Assembly: GCF_035552695.1 (NCBI RefSeq)
Contig: NZ_DASZKT010000116.1
Span: 62,001 to 126,000, forward strand
DNA length: 64,000 nt
DNA from: Actinospica sp035552695
GTDB taxonomy: Bacteria; Actinomycetota; Actinomycetes; Streptomycetales; Catenulisporaceae
Direction: 5' to 3'
The translations under genes and the position numbers were made by a program. Positions within the stretch are counted from its first letter, which is position 1. The number at the start of each line of letters is the position of its first letter. Below, piece after piece: positions 35,892 through 44,463 of this stretch. The notes under the pieces are model-generated. The model did no database searches. It had not been told where the DNA came from and saw only the letters and a program-made list of their open reading frames with translations.

Positions 35892-35963
35892 CTACGCGGG
35901 CCGACGGCCGTGGTTCGACTTGCGGTGCCGGCGGGCCTTGCGCTTGTTGGTCTTCTTGGACAT
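35892..35963 (-). CDS. Ribosomal protein bL37-like micro-gene
   Basis: 23 codons: MSKKTNKRKARRHRKSNHG, then RRPA and TAG. The strongly basic chain with an NHGRRP ending matches the tiny actinobacterial large-subunit protein bL37 (about 24 residues, ending in NHGKRP-type motifs). GGAGAGG lies about 8 nt before the ATG. It is shorter than usual annotation cut-offs and so is easily missed. It sits alone between the ABC permease and the divergent MBL hydrolase. I am confident that it is translated, somewhat less so of the exact family name. Confidence 0.75.
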   Translation of the reverse strand: MSKKTNKRKARRHRKSNHGRRPA

Positions 35964-36057
35964 GTCAGCCGCCTCTCCGTCGAATGAGCTGATCTAAGAC
36001 CCGTACCCACCCGCATGATCCCTATTCGAGTGCTGGCTCCGCTTGTAGCATCACGGC

Positions 36058-36813
36058 ATGACCTTCACGCTCACCGTGCTCGGCGCCGCCACTCCGTACC
36101 CCGCTCCGGACGCCGCCTGTTCCGGCTACCTGCTGCGCGCGGGCGCGGCGAAGGTGTGGGTGGACGCCGGGTTCGGCACGTTCGCGAATCTGCAGCGGCA
36201 CGTGGATCCGGCCGATCTCGACGCGATCTGGATCTCGCACCTGCACCTGGACCACAGCCACGATCTGCAGACCGCGTTCTACGGTCTGGCCTACGGCGGT
36301 ATGGGTCTGAAGGCGCCGATCCCGGTCTACGGCCCGCCCGGCTGGGTCGCGAAGTACTTCGGCGAGCACGCGGGGCACTTCACCGACGTCACCGAGGTCT
36401 TCGAGATGCACGAGATCGCCGAGGACTGGTACGGCCGGGTCGGCGACCTGCGGCTTTCGGTGTGCCGGGTCCGCCACTCGCAGCCGGCGTACGGACTGCG
36501 CGCCGAGTACGAGGGCCGGGTGCTGGTCTACTCCGGCGACACGGCGCCGTGTGAGAGCCTGGTCGAGCTCGCGGCGGGCGCTGATCTGTTCGTGTGCGAG
36601 GCCGATTTCGACTCGCCGGAGCAGCGTACCGAGTACATCCTGCATTCGACCCCTGAGGAGGCCGCGCAGATGGCCACCGCCGCCGGAGTCAAGAGACTGA
36701 TGGTGACGCACGTCGCGTACAGCCTGGGCATCGAGGCCGCCACCGCGCGCGCCGCCGCGGCATACGGCGGGCCCACGATCTCGGCGCGGGACAACGAGAC
36801 GCATGAGATCTGA
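36058..36813 (+). CDS. Metallo-beta-lactamase-fold hydrolase
   Basis: 251 residues. The metal motif HxHxDH is ISHLHLDHSHD, later ligands are RVRHSQPAYG, VYSGDTAPCE and TAAGVKRLMVTHV (Asp and His). The fold and length fit the RNase Z/arylsulfatase-like group of cytoplasmic MBL enzymes. It probably hydrolyses a phosphodiester or other ester, substrate unknown. TAGCAT (36046-36051) is 6 nt before the ATG, so the transcript is leaderless. Confidence 0.85.
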   Translation: MTFTLTVLGAATPYPAPDAACSGYLLRAGAAKVWVDAGFGTFANLQRHVDPADLDAIWISHLHLDHSHDLQTAFYGLAYGGMGLKAPIPVYGPPGWVAKYFGEHAGHFTDVTEVFEMHEIAEDWYGRVGDLRLSVCRVRHSQPAYGLRAEYEGRVLVYSGDTAPCESLVELAAGADLFVCEADFDSPEQRTEYILHSTPEEAAQMATAAGVKRLMVTHVAYSLGIEAATARAAAAYGGPTISARDNETHEI

Positions 36814-36941
36814 CCAGCAGTGATCTGACACGGCCCGGTGGCGCGCCACTGGCGATTCGCTCGAACGGGTCACCTCGGTTCCCCGGGTCGGGTCAGCATG
36901 GGCGGGCAGCTTCAGCCCGCGACCCACCCGAGGAGCTCGCC

Positions 36942-38225
36942 ATGTCGATTCACTTCCGTACCCGGACCGACCGCAGCCGCTGGCGCCGACGCATGTACCT
37001 GCTGATCGTCGCCGCGCTTCCGTTCCTGATCGGAGGAGTGGTCACGGCGGCTATCGCGGCGCCGCCGGCGCCCGGCCCCGTCCACCCGATTCCCGCGACG
37101 AACCCCGACTGCGCCCTCGCCGTCCCGGCCGCCCCGCTGACCGCCCGCGGTTTGGCGAGCGCCTACCAGCTGTCCGCCACGAACGCCGCGAACGGGCCGT
37201 GCCACGAGGGGAATCCCGCGCAGAGCGCGTTCGTGCAGGCCACCGTCTACGATCCGGCCACCGGCGCGCTGTCCGTCTACGATCCGCTCGTCGTCGACGC
37301 GGGCCGCCGCGCGGCCGTCGCCCCGATCGTGCCCGTGCTCCCGGCCGACGCCGTGGTCGGGATCTGGTTCGGCTACAACGGAAACAACCTCACCCTCCGG
37401 TCCGCGGGCAAAGGGCTCGCGGTCGATCACTGCGTCAACGGGCTCGGCAACTCCGTCTTCGGGCAGTTCGCGTACTGCAACGGAGCCGCGTTCTACGGCG
37501 CGGTGAAGGCCGGGATCGCGGCGCACAAGCTGACCGTGCCCGCCCTCGGCACCGCCGACGACGGCGAGCCGTGCCCGAGCACGCGCGATTTCTCGATCGT
37601 CGACCAGGACCAGAGCGACAACGTCACCACCCGATACCTGGTCACCGGCTCCGGCGGCACGGCTCAGAACACCCGGGCCGACGCCGCCCGACTGCCCGGC
37701 GCGAGAGTGCTCTCCAACCCCAGCGACAACGCACTGGTGGACGCGTTCGTCGACCCCGCTCTCGGCTGCACGCCGTGGACCGCGCGCAATCTCGACGGCG
37801 GAGGCACCGCGACGTCCCTCGCGCTGGACGAGATCCAGGCCAACGCCGACCAGGCCGCGCCGGTCGCGCTCGTGCCGCTCAACGACCCGATGACGATGGT
37901 CGGTGGAGCGTCCAGCGTCACCAAGACCAACCTCTACCGCGTCGGCGTGGACCAGGCGCCGCTGCCCGCGGGGCAGAGCCGCAAGCTCTACTGCCAGGAC
38001 ATGGACAAGATCCAGGCGGCGCGGCTTCAGCTGGATCTGAACCGATTCTCGAACGCCGCGAGCCCGGATCCGGCCGCCGCGACCAACCTGCTCACCTTCC
38101 TCGGCGGCCGGCTCAGCGCGTCCTTCCAGAATCTCGGCTGCGCACGCTTCGGACTGACCGACCCGGTATCCTCCGAATCGGTCGACGACGCGGGCGCCGT
38201 CGCGGCGGTGACCTTCGCGCCCTGA
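36942..38225 (+). CDS. Secreted protein of unknown function
   Basis: 427 residues. A basic N-terminus (RTRTDRSRWRRRMYLL) is followed by a hydrophobic stretch (LIVAALPFLIGGVVTAAIAA) that serves as signal peptide or anchor. The remaining approximately 385 residues have eight or so Cys, suggesting disulfides outside the cell, and long Gly/Ala/Asn-rich stretches. I recognise no domain. GAGGAG precedes the ATG. The VOC gene follows after 38 nt in the same direction. Extracytoplasmic location is well supported; function is not. Confidence 0.75.
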   Translation: MSIHFRTRTDRSRWRRRMYLLIVAALPFLIGGVVTAAIAAPPAPGPVHPIPATNPDCALAVPAAPLTARGLASAYQLSATNAANGPCHEGNPAQSAFVQATVYDPATGALSVYDPLVVDAGRRAAVAPIVPVLPADAVVGIWFGYNGNNLTLRSAGKGLAVDHCVNGLGNSVFGQFAYCNGAAFYGAVKAGIAAHKLTVPALGTADDGEPCPSTRDFSIVDQDQSDNVTTRYLVTGSGGTAQNTRADAARLPGARVLSNPSDNALVDAFVDPALGCTPWTARNLDGGGTATSLALDEIQANADQAAPVALVPLNDPMTMVGGASSVTKTNLYRVGVDQAPLPAGQSRKLYCQDMDKIQAARLQLDLNRFSNAASPDPAAATNLLTFLGGRLSASFQNLGCARFGLTDPVSSESVDDAGAVAAVTFAP

Positions 38226-38263
38226 GACGAACCGAGTACCCGACTCGAGCCGCTGGAGGCCTC

Positions 38264-38662
38264 ATGTCCCGCCCGTCGATAAACCTCACCGCCACCGTGA
38301 TAGGCACCCCGGCGCCGCGCAAGCTGGCCCGCTTCTACGCCGAGCTGCTCGGTTGGACGATCGGCGCCGACGAGCAGGAGTGGGCGACGGTGCGCCCGGA
38401 GGCCGGGGCGGGGCTCTCCTTCCAGATCGAGGAGCACCACCGGCGGCCGGTGTGGCCGGGCAACCAGAGCGACCAGCAGATGATGATGCACCTCGACTTC
38501 CAGGTCGAGGACCTGGAAGTCGCGAGCAAGCACGCGGTCTCGCTCGGCGCCCTCGTCGCCCACTTCCAGCCGCAGGACGACGTCATCGTCCACTTCGACC
38601 CGGACGGGCACCCGTTCTGCCTGTGGATCGCGACCGGCGAGCCCGAGCAGGACGGGGACTGA
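38264..38662 (+). CDS. VOC-family (glyoxalase-like) protein
   Basis: 132 residues, a single vicinal-oxygen-chelate domain of the actinobacterial type: NLTATVIGTPAPRKLARFYAELLGWTI, then QSDQQMMMHLDFQVEDLEVA and a final FDPDGHPFCLWIA. Ligand positions are incomplete (no Glu near the end, Cys-Leu-Trp instead), so a metal-free binding role is possible. GGAGG precedes ATG 38264. It is 1-2 nt from the convergent anti-sigma gene. Confidence 0.8.
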   Translation: MSRPSINLTATVIGTPAPRKLARFYAELLGWTIGADEQEWATVRPEAGAGLSFQIEEHHRRPVWPGNQSDQQMMMHLDFQVEDLEVASKHAVSLGALVAHFQPQDDVIVHFDPDGHPFCLWIATGEPEQDGD

Positions 38663-38664
38663 CC

Positions 38665-39483
38665 TCAGGTGGTCGGCACGGTCAGCAGCACCTCGCCGTC
38701 CCGCGTCGTGACCTGGAAGTTCTGGATGTCCGTGGCGTTCATCGACACGCCGCCCGGGATGGTGGCGCTCTCGCTGATCAGCGAGGGCGCCCACCAGGTG
38801 CTGGCGACCGCCTTGTTGCCGCGGCGGTCGGTCGCGTACAGCACGCAGTCGTCCCCGGGCTTGACGCCCTTCAGCGTGATCTGCACCCAGCTGCCCCAGT
38901 CGGTCGGGCGGTACTGGACGGTCCCGGATACGCCGTCTGCGGCGTTCGAGGCGCTTATCGTTTCGGCTCCGACGCTCTCCGGTGTGCTCGACGAGGGCCG
39001 GGTGCCCGCGTAGATCCCGAACGCGGCGGCGGCCACCAGCACGCCGGAGAGCAGCGCGGCGGTCGACGGGCGCAGCGAGCGGCGGACCGGTCGCGGCGAC
39101 GGCCGCGTCGAGGGGTTCGGCTGCGGCGGACGGACCGGGCCGCCGGGCCGCTGGCCGCTCGGCAGGGTCGGGTTGGCGCGCAGCCGCGCTTCTGACGGCG
39201 CTGACGGCGACTCGGCGGCGCCGGGCAGTCCGGCGCGCGAGCGCAGCCGCTCCCACATCGCCGGATCCGGCGTCGCGTCGGGCGCGGGATCGGCGCTCGC
39301 GATGAACGCCTCCGCCGGAACCTTCGCCAGCAGCCCCGCGACCGGCGCCAGTTCCGCGTACTCGGCACGGCACGCCGCGCACTCTTCCAGGTGCAGGCGC
39401 ATGCGCTCGGCCTCGTCGGGATCGAGCGCGCCCATCAGGTAGGCGCCGAGCTCCTCGCGCCACTGATGCGTTTCCTCTGTCAT
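38665..39483 (-). CDS. Anti-sigma factor (RskA type, zinc-binding)
   Basis: 272 residues. The N-terminal zinc anti-sigma domain has HxxxCxxC (HLEECAACRAEY) after GAYLMGALDPDEAERMRLH. A Pro/Ser-rich linker (90-140) leads to one transmembrane helix (TAALLSGVLVAAAAFGIYAG) and an RskA-like extracytoplasmic domain ending in the strand TRDGEVLLTVPTT. It should hold the ECF sigma factor at the membrane until released by a signal or by proteolysis. Its ATG overlaps the sigma-gene stop (ATGA), so the two are made together. Confidence 0.9.
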   Translation of the reverse strand: MTEETHQWREELGAYLMGALDPDEAERMRLHLEECAACRAEYAELAPVAGLLAKVPAEAFIASADPAPDATPDPAMWERLRSRAGLPGAAESPSAPSEARLRANPTLPSGQRPGGPVRPPQPNPSTRPSPRPVRRSLRPSTAALLSGVLVAAAAFGIYAGTRPSSSTPESVGAETISASNAADGVSGTVQYRPTDWGSWVQITLKGVKPGDDCVLYATDRRGNKAVASTWWAPSLISESATIPGGVSMNATDIQNFQVTTRDGEVLLTVPTT

Positions 39484-40109
39484 CGCGTCAGCCCCCTTTC
39501 CGCAAAGGCCGACCGCAGTGCACGCAACGCGTAGTACGTGCGGGATTTCACCGTTCCCGGTGGCACACCGAGCGCCTTGGCGGCCTCGGCCACCGACGCG
39601 CCCCGATAGTAGGTCTCGACGATCACCGCGCGGTGCTCATCGCTGAGCGCGTCGAGCGCCTCGGCGAGTTGGAGCGCGTCGAGGGTCTGGTCGAACGGGT
39701 CGTCGGCCGGGTCGGGCACCGAACCGGCCCAGTCCTCGCCGAGCCGCTCCTCGCCCACCTCGCGCGGCCGCGCCTGCCGGGCCCGCACCGCGTCGATCAC
39801 CAGGTTGCGGGCGACGGCGAACAGCCAGGCGCGCACCGAACCGCGCTCCGGCTCGAGCGCCTCCGGATGCGTCCAGGCCCGCAGCAGGGTCTCCTGGACG
39901 ATGTCCTCCGCGGCCTGCCGATCCCCGTGCATCTGCCGCAGCACATAGCCGAACAGCGGTCCGGAGTACTGCTCGTAGAGGGCGCGCAGGCGTTCCTCGT
40001 CGGCGCGCGCGGCGGCCTGGACCGCGCCGTCGACGGACGTGCGGGCCGCTCGGCCGAAAGAGCGTTTCACCGGCTCCGCTCCGGTCCGGGGATGTCTGGG
40101 CTCGGCCAT
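39480..40109 (-). CDS. ECF sigma factor (SigK/SigL-like)
   Basis: 209 residues. Region 2 is LRALYEQYSGPLFGYVLRQMHGDRQAAEDIVQETLLRAWTHPE (in parts: AEDIVQETLLRAW), with RAWLFAVARNLVIDAVRARQARP. Region 4 is LSDEHRAVIVETYYRGASVAEAA followed by GVPPGTVKSRTYYALRALR. It is controlled by the RskA-type anti-sigma factor encoded next to it. ATG 40109 is chosen from homology; longer frames run into the divergent promoter region. The promoter recognised is not evident, though ECF sigmas of this group usually autoregulate. Confidence 0.9.
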   Translation of the reverse strand: MAEPRHPRTGAEPVKRSFGRAARTSVDGAVQAAARADEERLRALYEQYSGPLFGYVLRQMHGDRQAAEDIVQETLLRAWTHPEALEPERGSVRAWLFAVARNLVIDAVRARQARPREVGEERLGEDWAGSVPDPADDPFDQTLDALQLAEALDALSDEHRAVIVETYYRGASVAEAAKALGVPPGTVKSRTYYALRALRSAFAERGLTR

Positions 40110-40224
40110 ACTACCCGTGGACGCGGGCGCGAACAGGACTCCCGCGCTCGCTTGTGTGCTCACACCCGGGTGCACGATGCACGTGCGCTTTCGGTTCAAG
40201 CACCCGCAGAAAAGATCCGCCTCC

Positions 40225-40253
40225 TTGACAGGAAAACTTGTCGGTCGGAGAAT
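40225..40253 (+). promoter_or_regulatory. Promoter of the ArsR/SRPBCC operon at 40282
   Basis: TTGACA (40225-40230) and GAGAAT (40248-40253) are spaced by 17 nt. CTTGAC (40224-40229) and GTCAAG (40258-40263) flank the promoter as an inverted repeat, and GACA/TGTC half-sites lie inside; these are candidate ArsR sites. Confidence 0.6.
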
Positions 40254-40281
40254 CGACGTCAAGCGGAAAGGATCTGTTTCC

Positions 40282-40908
40282 ATGCAGGAGATCGCCGTCA
40301 TCAACGAGCCGGAGGCCGCGCGCAGCGCGCTCGACCCGGTGCGGGCGCGGCTGCTGGCCGCCCTCGCCGAACCGGCCTCGGCCAGCACCGCCGCCAAGAA
40401 AGTGGGCCTGAGCAGGCAGAAGGCCAACTACCATCTGCACGAGCTCGAGCAGCACGGGCTGGTGGAGCTGGTCGAGGAGCGCCGCCGCGGCAACATGCTC
40501 GAGCGGGTGCTGCAGGCCAGCGCCGCCGCGTTCGTCATCTCCCCGGCCACGCTCGCCGAGCTCTCGCCGGACCCTGGCCGCAGTCCGGACCATCTCTCGG
40601 CCCGCTGGCTGCTCGCCCTCGCCGCGCGGCTGCTGCGCGAGGTGGGTGAACTCGTCCGCGGCGCCCGGGAGGCCGGAAAACCGCTGGCCACCTTCGCCAT
40701 CGACGGCGAGGTGCGCTTCGCCTCGGCCGCCGAACGGGCGCTTTTCGCCGAGGAGCTGAGTCTCGCCGTGCGGGATCTGGTAGCCAAGTACCACGATGAG
40801 AAGGCGCCGGGCGGCCGCAAGCACCGGATCGTCATCGCCCTGCACCCGAGCCTGAAGACAGCCGAAGAACTCGCGGCCGAGTCCGCGGCCGACCCTGAGG
40901 AGCAGTGA
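40282..40908 (+). CDS. ArsR-like winged-helix regulator
   Basis: 208 residues. The HTH domain is ALDPVRARLLAALAEPASAS, KKVGLSRQKANYHLHELEQHGLVELVEERRRGNMLERV (in parts: SRQKANYHLHELEQHGLVEL). The remainder is a helical C-terminal domain longer than in small ArsR proteins. It lies 4 nt before a SRPBCC gene, so the two form an ArsR/SRPBCC module. AAAGGA lies 9 nt before the ATG, and a TTGACA promoter is close upstream. The ECF sigma gene is divergent from it. Confidence 0.85.
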   Translation: MQEIAVINEPEAARSALDPVRARLLAALAEPASASTAAKKVGLSRQKANYHLHELEQHGLVELVEERRRGNMLERVLQASAAAFVISPATLAELSPDPGRSPDHLSARWLLALAARLLREVGELVRGAREAGKPLATFAIDGEVRFASAAERALFAEELSLAVRDLVAKYHDEKAPGGRKHRIVIALHPSLKTAEELAAESAADPEEQ

Positions 40909-40912
40909 GCCC

Positions 40913-41632
40913 ATGTCCAAGCAGTTCGAAGTCCGCCGCGAGGTCGTGATCCCCGGCACGCCCGAGCAGATCTTCGCGGCCATCACCCGGGAGACCGCCG
41001 CCTGGATGTTCCCGATCGAAGTGGACTCCGGGGTCGGCGGCCTCGGGCCGGACGATCCGAACGTCAAGGTCTGGCAGCCGCCGGAGCACGTGCAGATCCG
41101 CGTCGACGGACCGGACGGCTACTTCAACGCCCTCGACTACATCATCGAGGCGCGCGACGGCGGCACGGCGTACCTGCGCTACGTGCACAGCGGCGTGCTC
41201 ACGTCGGACGACTGGGAGGACCAGTACGACGGCATCGGCGCGCACACGGACTTCTACCTGCACAGCCTCGGCGAGTACGTGCACTACTTCGCCGGTCGGC
41301 CGGTGGAGTTCCTCGCGGTCGCCGGGCCCGCGTCCTCGGCCGGTGCCGGGTCGATCGACGTGCTCAAGGCGGCGCTCGGCATCGGACCGGAGAGCAAGGT
41401 CGGCGACCCGCTCTCGCTGGAGGTGCCCAACTTCGGCTGGATCGAGTCGGAGATCGACTACCTTACGGAGCACTTCGTCGGGCTGCGCTGCGCCGGCGCG
41501 CTCTACCGCTTCTACGGACGCGACGCGTTCGGCGGCACCGTGGACGCGGCGCACCACCTGTTCGAGCCCAAGGCCCCGCTGCCGGAGGCGACTGCCGCCT
41601 GGCAGGCCTGGCTGAACGGAGTCTTCGCGTAG
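40913..41632 (+). CDS. SRPBCC-domain protein paired with ArsR
   Basis: 239 residues. The START-like fold is seen in FEVRREVVIPGTPEQIFAAITRETAAWMFP and the long insert and helix to the end. This longer SRPBCC form typically follows an ArsR gene in actinobacteria. GAGGAG lies upstream in the ArsR 3' end. The module resembles the one at 237-1181 but with the opposite gene order and a larger partner. Ligand and purpose are unknown. Confidence 0.8.
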   Translation: MSKQFEVRREVVIPGTPEQIFAAITRETAAWMFPIEVDSGVGGLGPDDPNVKVWQPPEHVQIRVDGPDGYFNALDYIIEARDGGTAYLRYVHSGVLTSDDWEDQYDGIGAHTDFYLHSLGEYVHYFAGRPVEFLAVAGPASSAGAGSIDVLKAALGIGPESKVGDPLSLEVPNFGWIESEIDYLTEHFVGLRCAGALYRFYGRDAFGGTVDAAHHLFEPKAPLPEATAAWQAWLNGVFA

Positions 41633-41675
41633 GCCGTGACCGTGATCCTGACGGCCCGAATCCTGATGGCCCGGC

Positions 41676-42689
41676 CTACCGCTCGGCGGCGCCGGGCTGC
41701 CCGGACTGGATGGGCTGCCCGGGCTGGACGGGCCGCGCGGGCTGCGGCGCCTCGCGTACCGCCTCGGCCACCTGCCGGATCGCGTCCGGACCGACCCGGC
41801 AGCAGCCGCCGATCAGCCGCGCGCCCGCCTCGATCCAGGAGTGCACCAGGCCCGGGTCGAAGCTCGGATCCTCGCGCCACGTCCGGGCCGTCGCGTCCCA
41901 GGACTCGCCGCTGTTCGGGTAGACGACGACCGGCTTTCCGGTCACCGAGCTCGCGATCTCGACCGCGCCGAGCACGTCCTGCGGGGCGCAGCAGTTCACG
42001 CCGACCGCGATGACCTCGGCCACGTCGGCGGCCAACTCGAAGGCCTCGCCGAGGGGCTGGCCCGCGCGGGTCTTGCGGCCGGAGGCGCTGAAGGACAGCC
42101 AGCACGGCACGCCCGAGCCGCGCACCAGGTTCATCAGGGCCCTGGCTTCGTCGGCGTCCGGGATGGTCTCCAGCGCGAGCACGTCCGGCTGGGCGCTCGC
42201 GAGGGTCTCCAGCCGTGCCGCGTGGAAGGCTTCGAGGTCGGAGACGCTCAGTCCGTACCTGCCGCGGTACTCCGAGCCGTCGGCGAGGACCGCGCCGTAG
42301 GGGCCGACCGACGCGGCGACCCAACGCTCTCGGGGGCGGCCGCCGTCGCGTTCGGCGGCGTCCGTCTCGGCCTCGCGCGCCAGTTCCACGCTGCGGCGCA
42401 GCAGTTGCGCGGCCTGCGCGTGGTCGATGCCGCGGGTCGCGAAGCCCTGGAAGCTCGCCTGGTAGCTGGACGTGATCACGACCCGCGCGCCCGCCGCGTA
42501 GTACGCGGCGTGCGCCGCCGTGATCTCGGCGGGGTCGTCGGCCAACAGCCGCGCCGACCACAGGTCGTCGCGCAGGTCCGCGCCCTGCGTCTCGAGCTGG
42601 TTCGACAGCCCGCCGTCGAGCACGATCGGGCCCGCGGCCAAGGCGTGCGCCAACGACGTGCTCGCCGAGACTGCGTGCTGGGTCGACAT
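41676..42689 (-). CDS. mmuM: Homocysteine S-methyltransferase
   Basis: 337 residues, Pfam S-methyl_trans barrel: GPIVLDGGLSNQLETQGADL at the start, ITSSYQASFQGF, and the zinc Cys ligands in VGVNCCAPQD and LIGGCCRVGPD. It transfers a methyl group from S-methylmethionine (or SAM) to homocysteine to make methionine. The C-terminal 25 residues are a PGQP-type repeat tail beyond the fold. GGAGGG precedes the ATG. No S-methylmethionine transporter is next to it. Confidence 0.9.
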   Translation of the reverse strand: MSTQHAVSASTSLAHALAAGPIVLDGGLSNQLETQGADLRDDLWSARLLADDPAEITAAHAAYYAAGARVVITSSYQASFQGFATRGIDHAQAAQLLRRSVELAREAETDAAERDGGRPRERWVAASVGPYGAVLADGSEYRGRYGLSVSDLEAFHAARLETLASAQPDVLALETIPDADEARALMNLVRGSGVPCWLSFSASGRKTRAGQPLGEAFELAADVAEVIAVGVNCCAPQDVLGAVEIASSVTGKPVVVYPNSGESWDATARTWREDPSFDPGLVHSWIEAGARLIGGCCRVGPDAIRQVAEAVREAPQPARPVQPGQPIQSGQPGAAER

Positions 42690-42774
42690 CGCCGTGCCCT
42701 CCTGTCGGAAATCCGATCACTCGATGGTAACGCCGGGCGATCTTGATCCCGGGCAGGAGGGCAGCGCGTGTATG

Positions 42775-43590
42775 TCAGACCCTGCAGAGGATCTCCCCGT
42801 GCGGGATGCACAGCCAGCCGTCCTCGTCGTCGGCCCAGTCCCGCCAGCCCTGGGCCAGCCGCCGCAGATCCTCGGGCGTGGCGAACCCGCCCTCGACCGC
42901 GACCTTCGCGAAGTCGGACTTGACCGCGCGGTCCGCCCACGAGGCACCCCACCACGCGCGCTCGGCATCCGTGCTGAAGCACCACGTCGAGGTGGTGGCG
43001 CGGATGTCCTCGCGGGCGAATCCGGCCTTCGCCGCCCAGTGCTTCAGGTGCCGGCCGGCGTCCGGCTCGCCGCCGTTGGCCCGGGCGACCTGGCAGTAGA
43101 AGCGGTTCCAGTCCTCGAGACGCTTGTTCTCGGGGAACCAGAAGAAGGCGCTGTAGTCGCCGTCCCTGGCGGCCACATGGCCGCCCGGCTTGCACACCCG
43201 GCGCATCTCGCTCAGCGCCCGGACCGGATCGCCGACGTGCTGCAGCACCTGGTGGGCGTGTACGACATCGAAGGTGTCGTCCGGGAAGTCGAGCGAGTGC
43301 ACGTCGCCGACCACGAACTCGACGTGCTCGGCCACGCCCTTCTCGGCGGCGGTGGACCTGGCCTGCTCCAGAATGCCCGGCGCGTGCTCCAGCCCGACGA
43401 CCTGCCCGGGCGCGACCAGCGCGGCCAGGTCCGCGGTGATCGTGCCCGGGCCGCAGCCGACGTCCAGCAGCTTCATGCCCGGACGCAGTTCGCCCAACAG
43501 GTAGGCGGCGGAATTCTCGGCCGTACGCCAGGTGTGCGAGCTCAGCACGGAGGCGTGGTGGCCATGGGTGTAGGTGGCCGTCTCAGACAC
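42775..43590 (-). CDS. SAM-dependent methyltransferase (class I)
   Basis: 271 residues. Motif I is KLLDVGCGPGTITADLA, motif II VGLEHAPGILEQA, then VVGDVHSLDFPDDTFDVVHAHQVLQHV (in parts: FPDDTFDVVHAHQVLQHV) and the RVCKPGGHVAARD post-motif, as in UbiE/COQ5-type methyltransferases. GTG 43590 is chosen because GAAGGAG lies 9 nt upstream; a GTG at 43647 is the longer option. The methyl acceptor is unknown. It is 85 nt from mmuM in the same direction, which may be coincidence or a link to methyl metabolism. Confidence 0.85.
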   Translation of the reverse strand: MSETATYTHGHHASVLSSHTWRTAENSAAYLLGELRPGMKLLDVGCGPGTITADLAALVAPGQVVGLEHAPGILEQARSTAAEKGVAEHVEFVVGDVHSLDFPDDTFDVVHAHQVLQHVGDPVRALSEMRRVCKPGGHVAARDGDYSAFFWFPENKRLEDWNRFYCQVARANGGEPDAGRHLKHWAAKAGFAREDIRATTSTWCFSTDAERAWWGASWADRAVKSDFAKVAVEGGFATPEDLRRLAQGWRDWADDEDGWLCIPHGEILCRV

Positions 43591-43685
43591 GGATGCGGAC
43601 TCCTTCGTCGGATATCGCGGTACTGCGACCCTAGCAAGGTCGTCCACACTCCGGTCAATCTTGTCTCATATATTGAAAAACCGGG

Positions 43686-44390
43686 CTACTGCGGGCTCGC
43701 CTTCTCCCGCATGACCCGGTCCAGCTCCTCCAGCAGCGCGCCATGCAGAGCGGTCGGGTTCTGGCCGAGCTCCGTGAGGATCTTCGCCGACGTGTACTCG
43801 GGGTCGTTGTACAGGCTGAGCAGCATGTGTTCGGTGCCGATGTAGTTGTGGCCGAGGGCCAGCGCCTCGTCGAGCGAGCCGCGAAGCGCGGTCTTGGCGT
43901 GCGGGGAGGCCTGGATCGCGGCGGTGGGCCCCTCCGGTTGGCCGGGATCGCGCGCGAGGATCTGCTCGCGCACGGCCTCGCGGCTCACCCCGAGATTCGC
44001 GAGCGTGACGGCGGCAACGCTGTCGGAGGGTTCGAACAGGGCCAGCAGGAGGTGCTCTGTGCCGGACGTGGCGTGTCCGAGCGCGCGAGCCTCGCTGGTC
44101 GAGCCCTGCATGACGGCCTGGGCCTTGACGGTCAGGCGCTGGAAGTTCGGGGCCGTGTTGAACCGCTTGTGCGCGGCCTGCTTGCTCACCCCGAGGGCAC
44201 CGCTGAGCTCGGTCCAGGACATCCCGGCCTGGCGGCACTGGAATACGAAGTGGTCGAGCAGCCGGTCGCCGAGGGCGTTCAGATCGGTGGAGTATTCGGC
44301 GGCCTTCGTCAGCTGGCCGAGCGGGTCGTTGTCGGGCACCTGCTCGCGGACGGACTTCACGAGGTCCTGCAGGTTCGGTGTGGAAGTCAT
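43686..44390 (-). CDS. Clp_N-domain protein with N-terminal HTH
   Basis: 234 residues. Residues 55-78 are a helix-turn-helix (MSWTELSGALGVSKQAAHKRF). Two Clp_N (Clp R) repeats follow: SEARALGHATSGTEHLLLALF and DEALALGHNYIGTEHMLLSLY. There is no AAA+ ATPase, so this is not a Clp chaperone but a DNA-binding protein with a ClpA/C-like substrate or adaptor domain. TACGGT (44397-44402) lies 6 nt before the ATG and TTGACG (44420-44425) 17 nt further, both inside palindromes, so strong autoregulation is likely. It is divergent from mpg. I infer a stress-linked regulator. Confidence 0.85.
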   Translation of the reverse strand: MTSTPNLQDLVKSVREQVPDNDPLGQLTKAAEYSTDLNALGDRLLDHFVFQCRQAGMSWTELSGALGVSKQAAHKRFNTAPNFQRLTVKAQAVMQGSTSEARALGHATSGTEHLLLALFEPSDSVAAVTLANLGVSREAVREQILARDPGQPEGPTAAIQASPHAKTALRGSLDEALALGHNYIGTEHMLLSLYNDPEYTSAKILTELGQNPTALHGALLEELDRVMREKASPQ

Positions 44391-44392
44391 GA

Positions 44393-44437
44393 GTCAACCG
44401 TAGGTTGACGATGCCCATTCGTCAACCCTAGGTTGAC
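44393..44437. promoter_or_regulatory. Two 17-bp palindromes over the Clp_N-gene promoter
   Basis: GTCAACC-GTA-GGTTGAC (44393-44409) covers the minus-strand -10 (TACGGT), and GTCAACC-CTA-GGTTGAC (44421-44437) covers its -35 (TTGACG, 44420-44425). Centres are 28 bp apart. They lie between the divergent Clp_N/HTH and mpg genes and are best explained as autorepressor operators. Confidence 0.8.
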
Positions 44438-44463
44438 GATCATCCGGCGGGTACAGTGGCCCC

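Noticed and set aside
36838..36849. Palindrome GTGGCGCGCCAC after the MBL gene
   Set aside because: It is short, has no loop and is rich in GC; too weak to call a terminator or operator.
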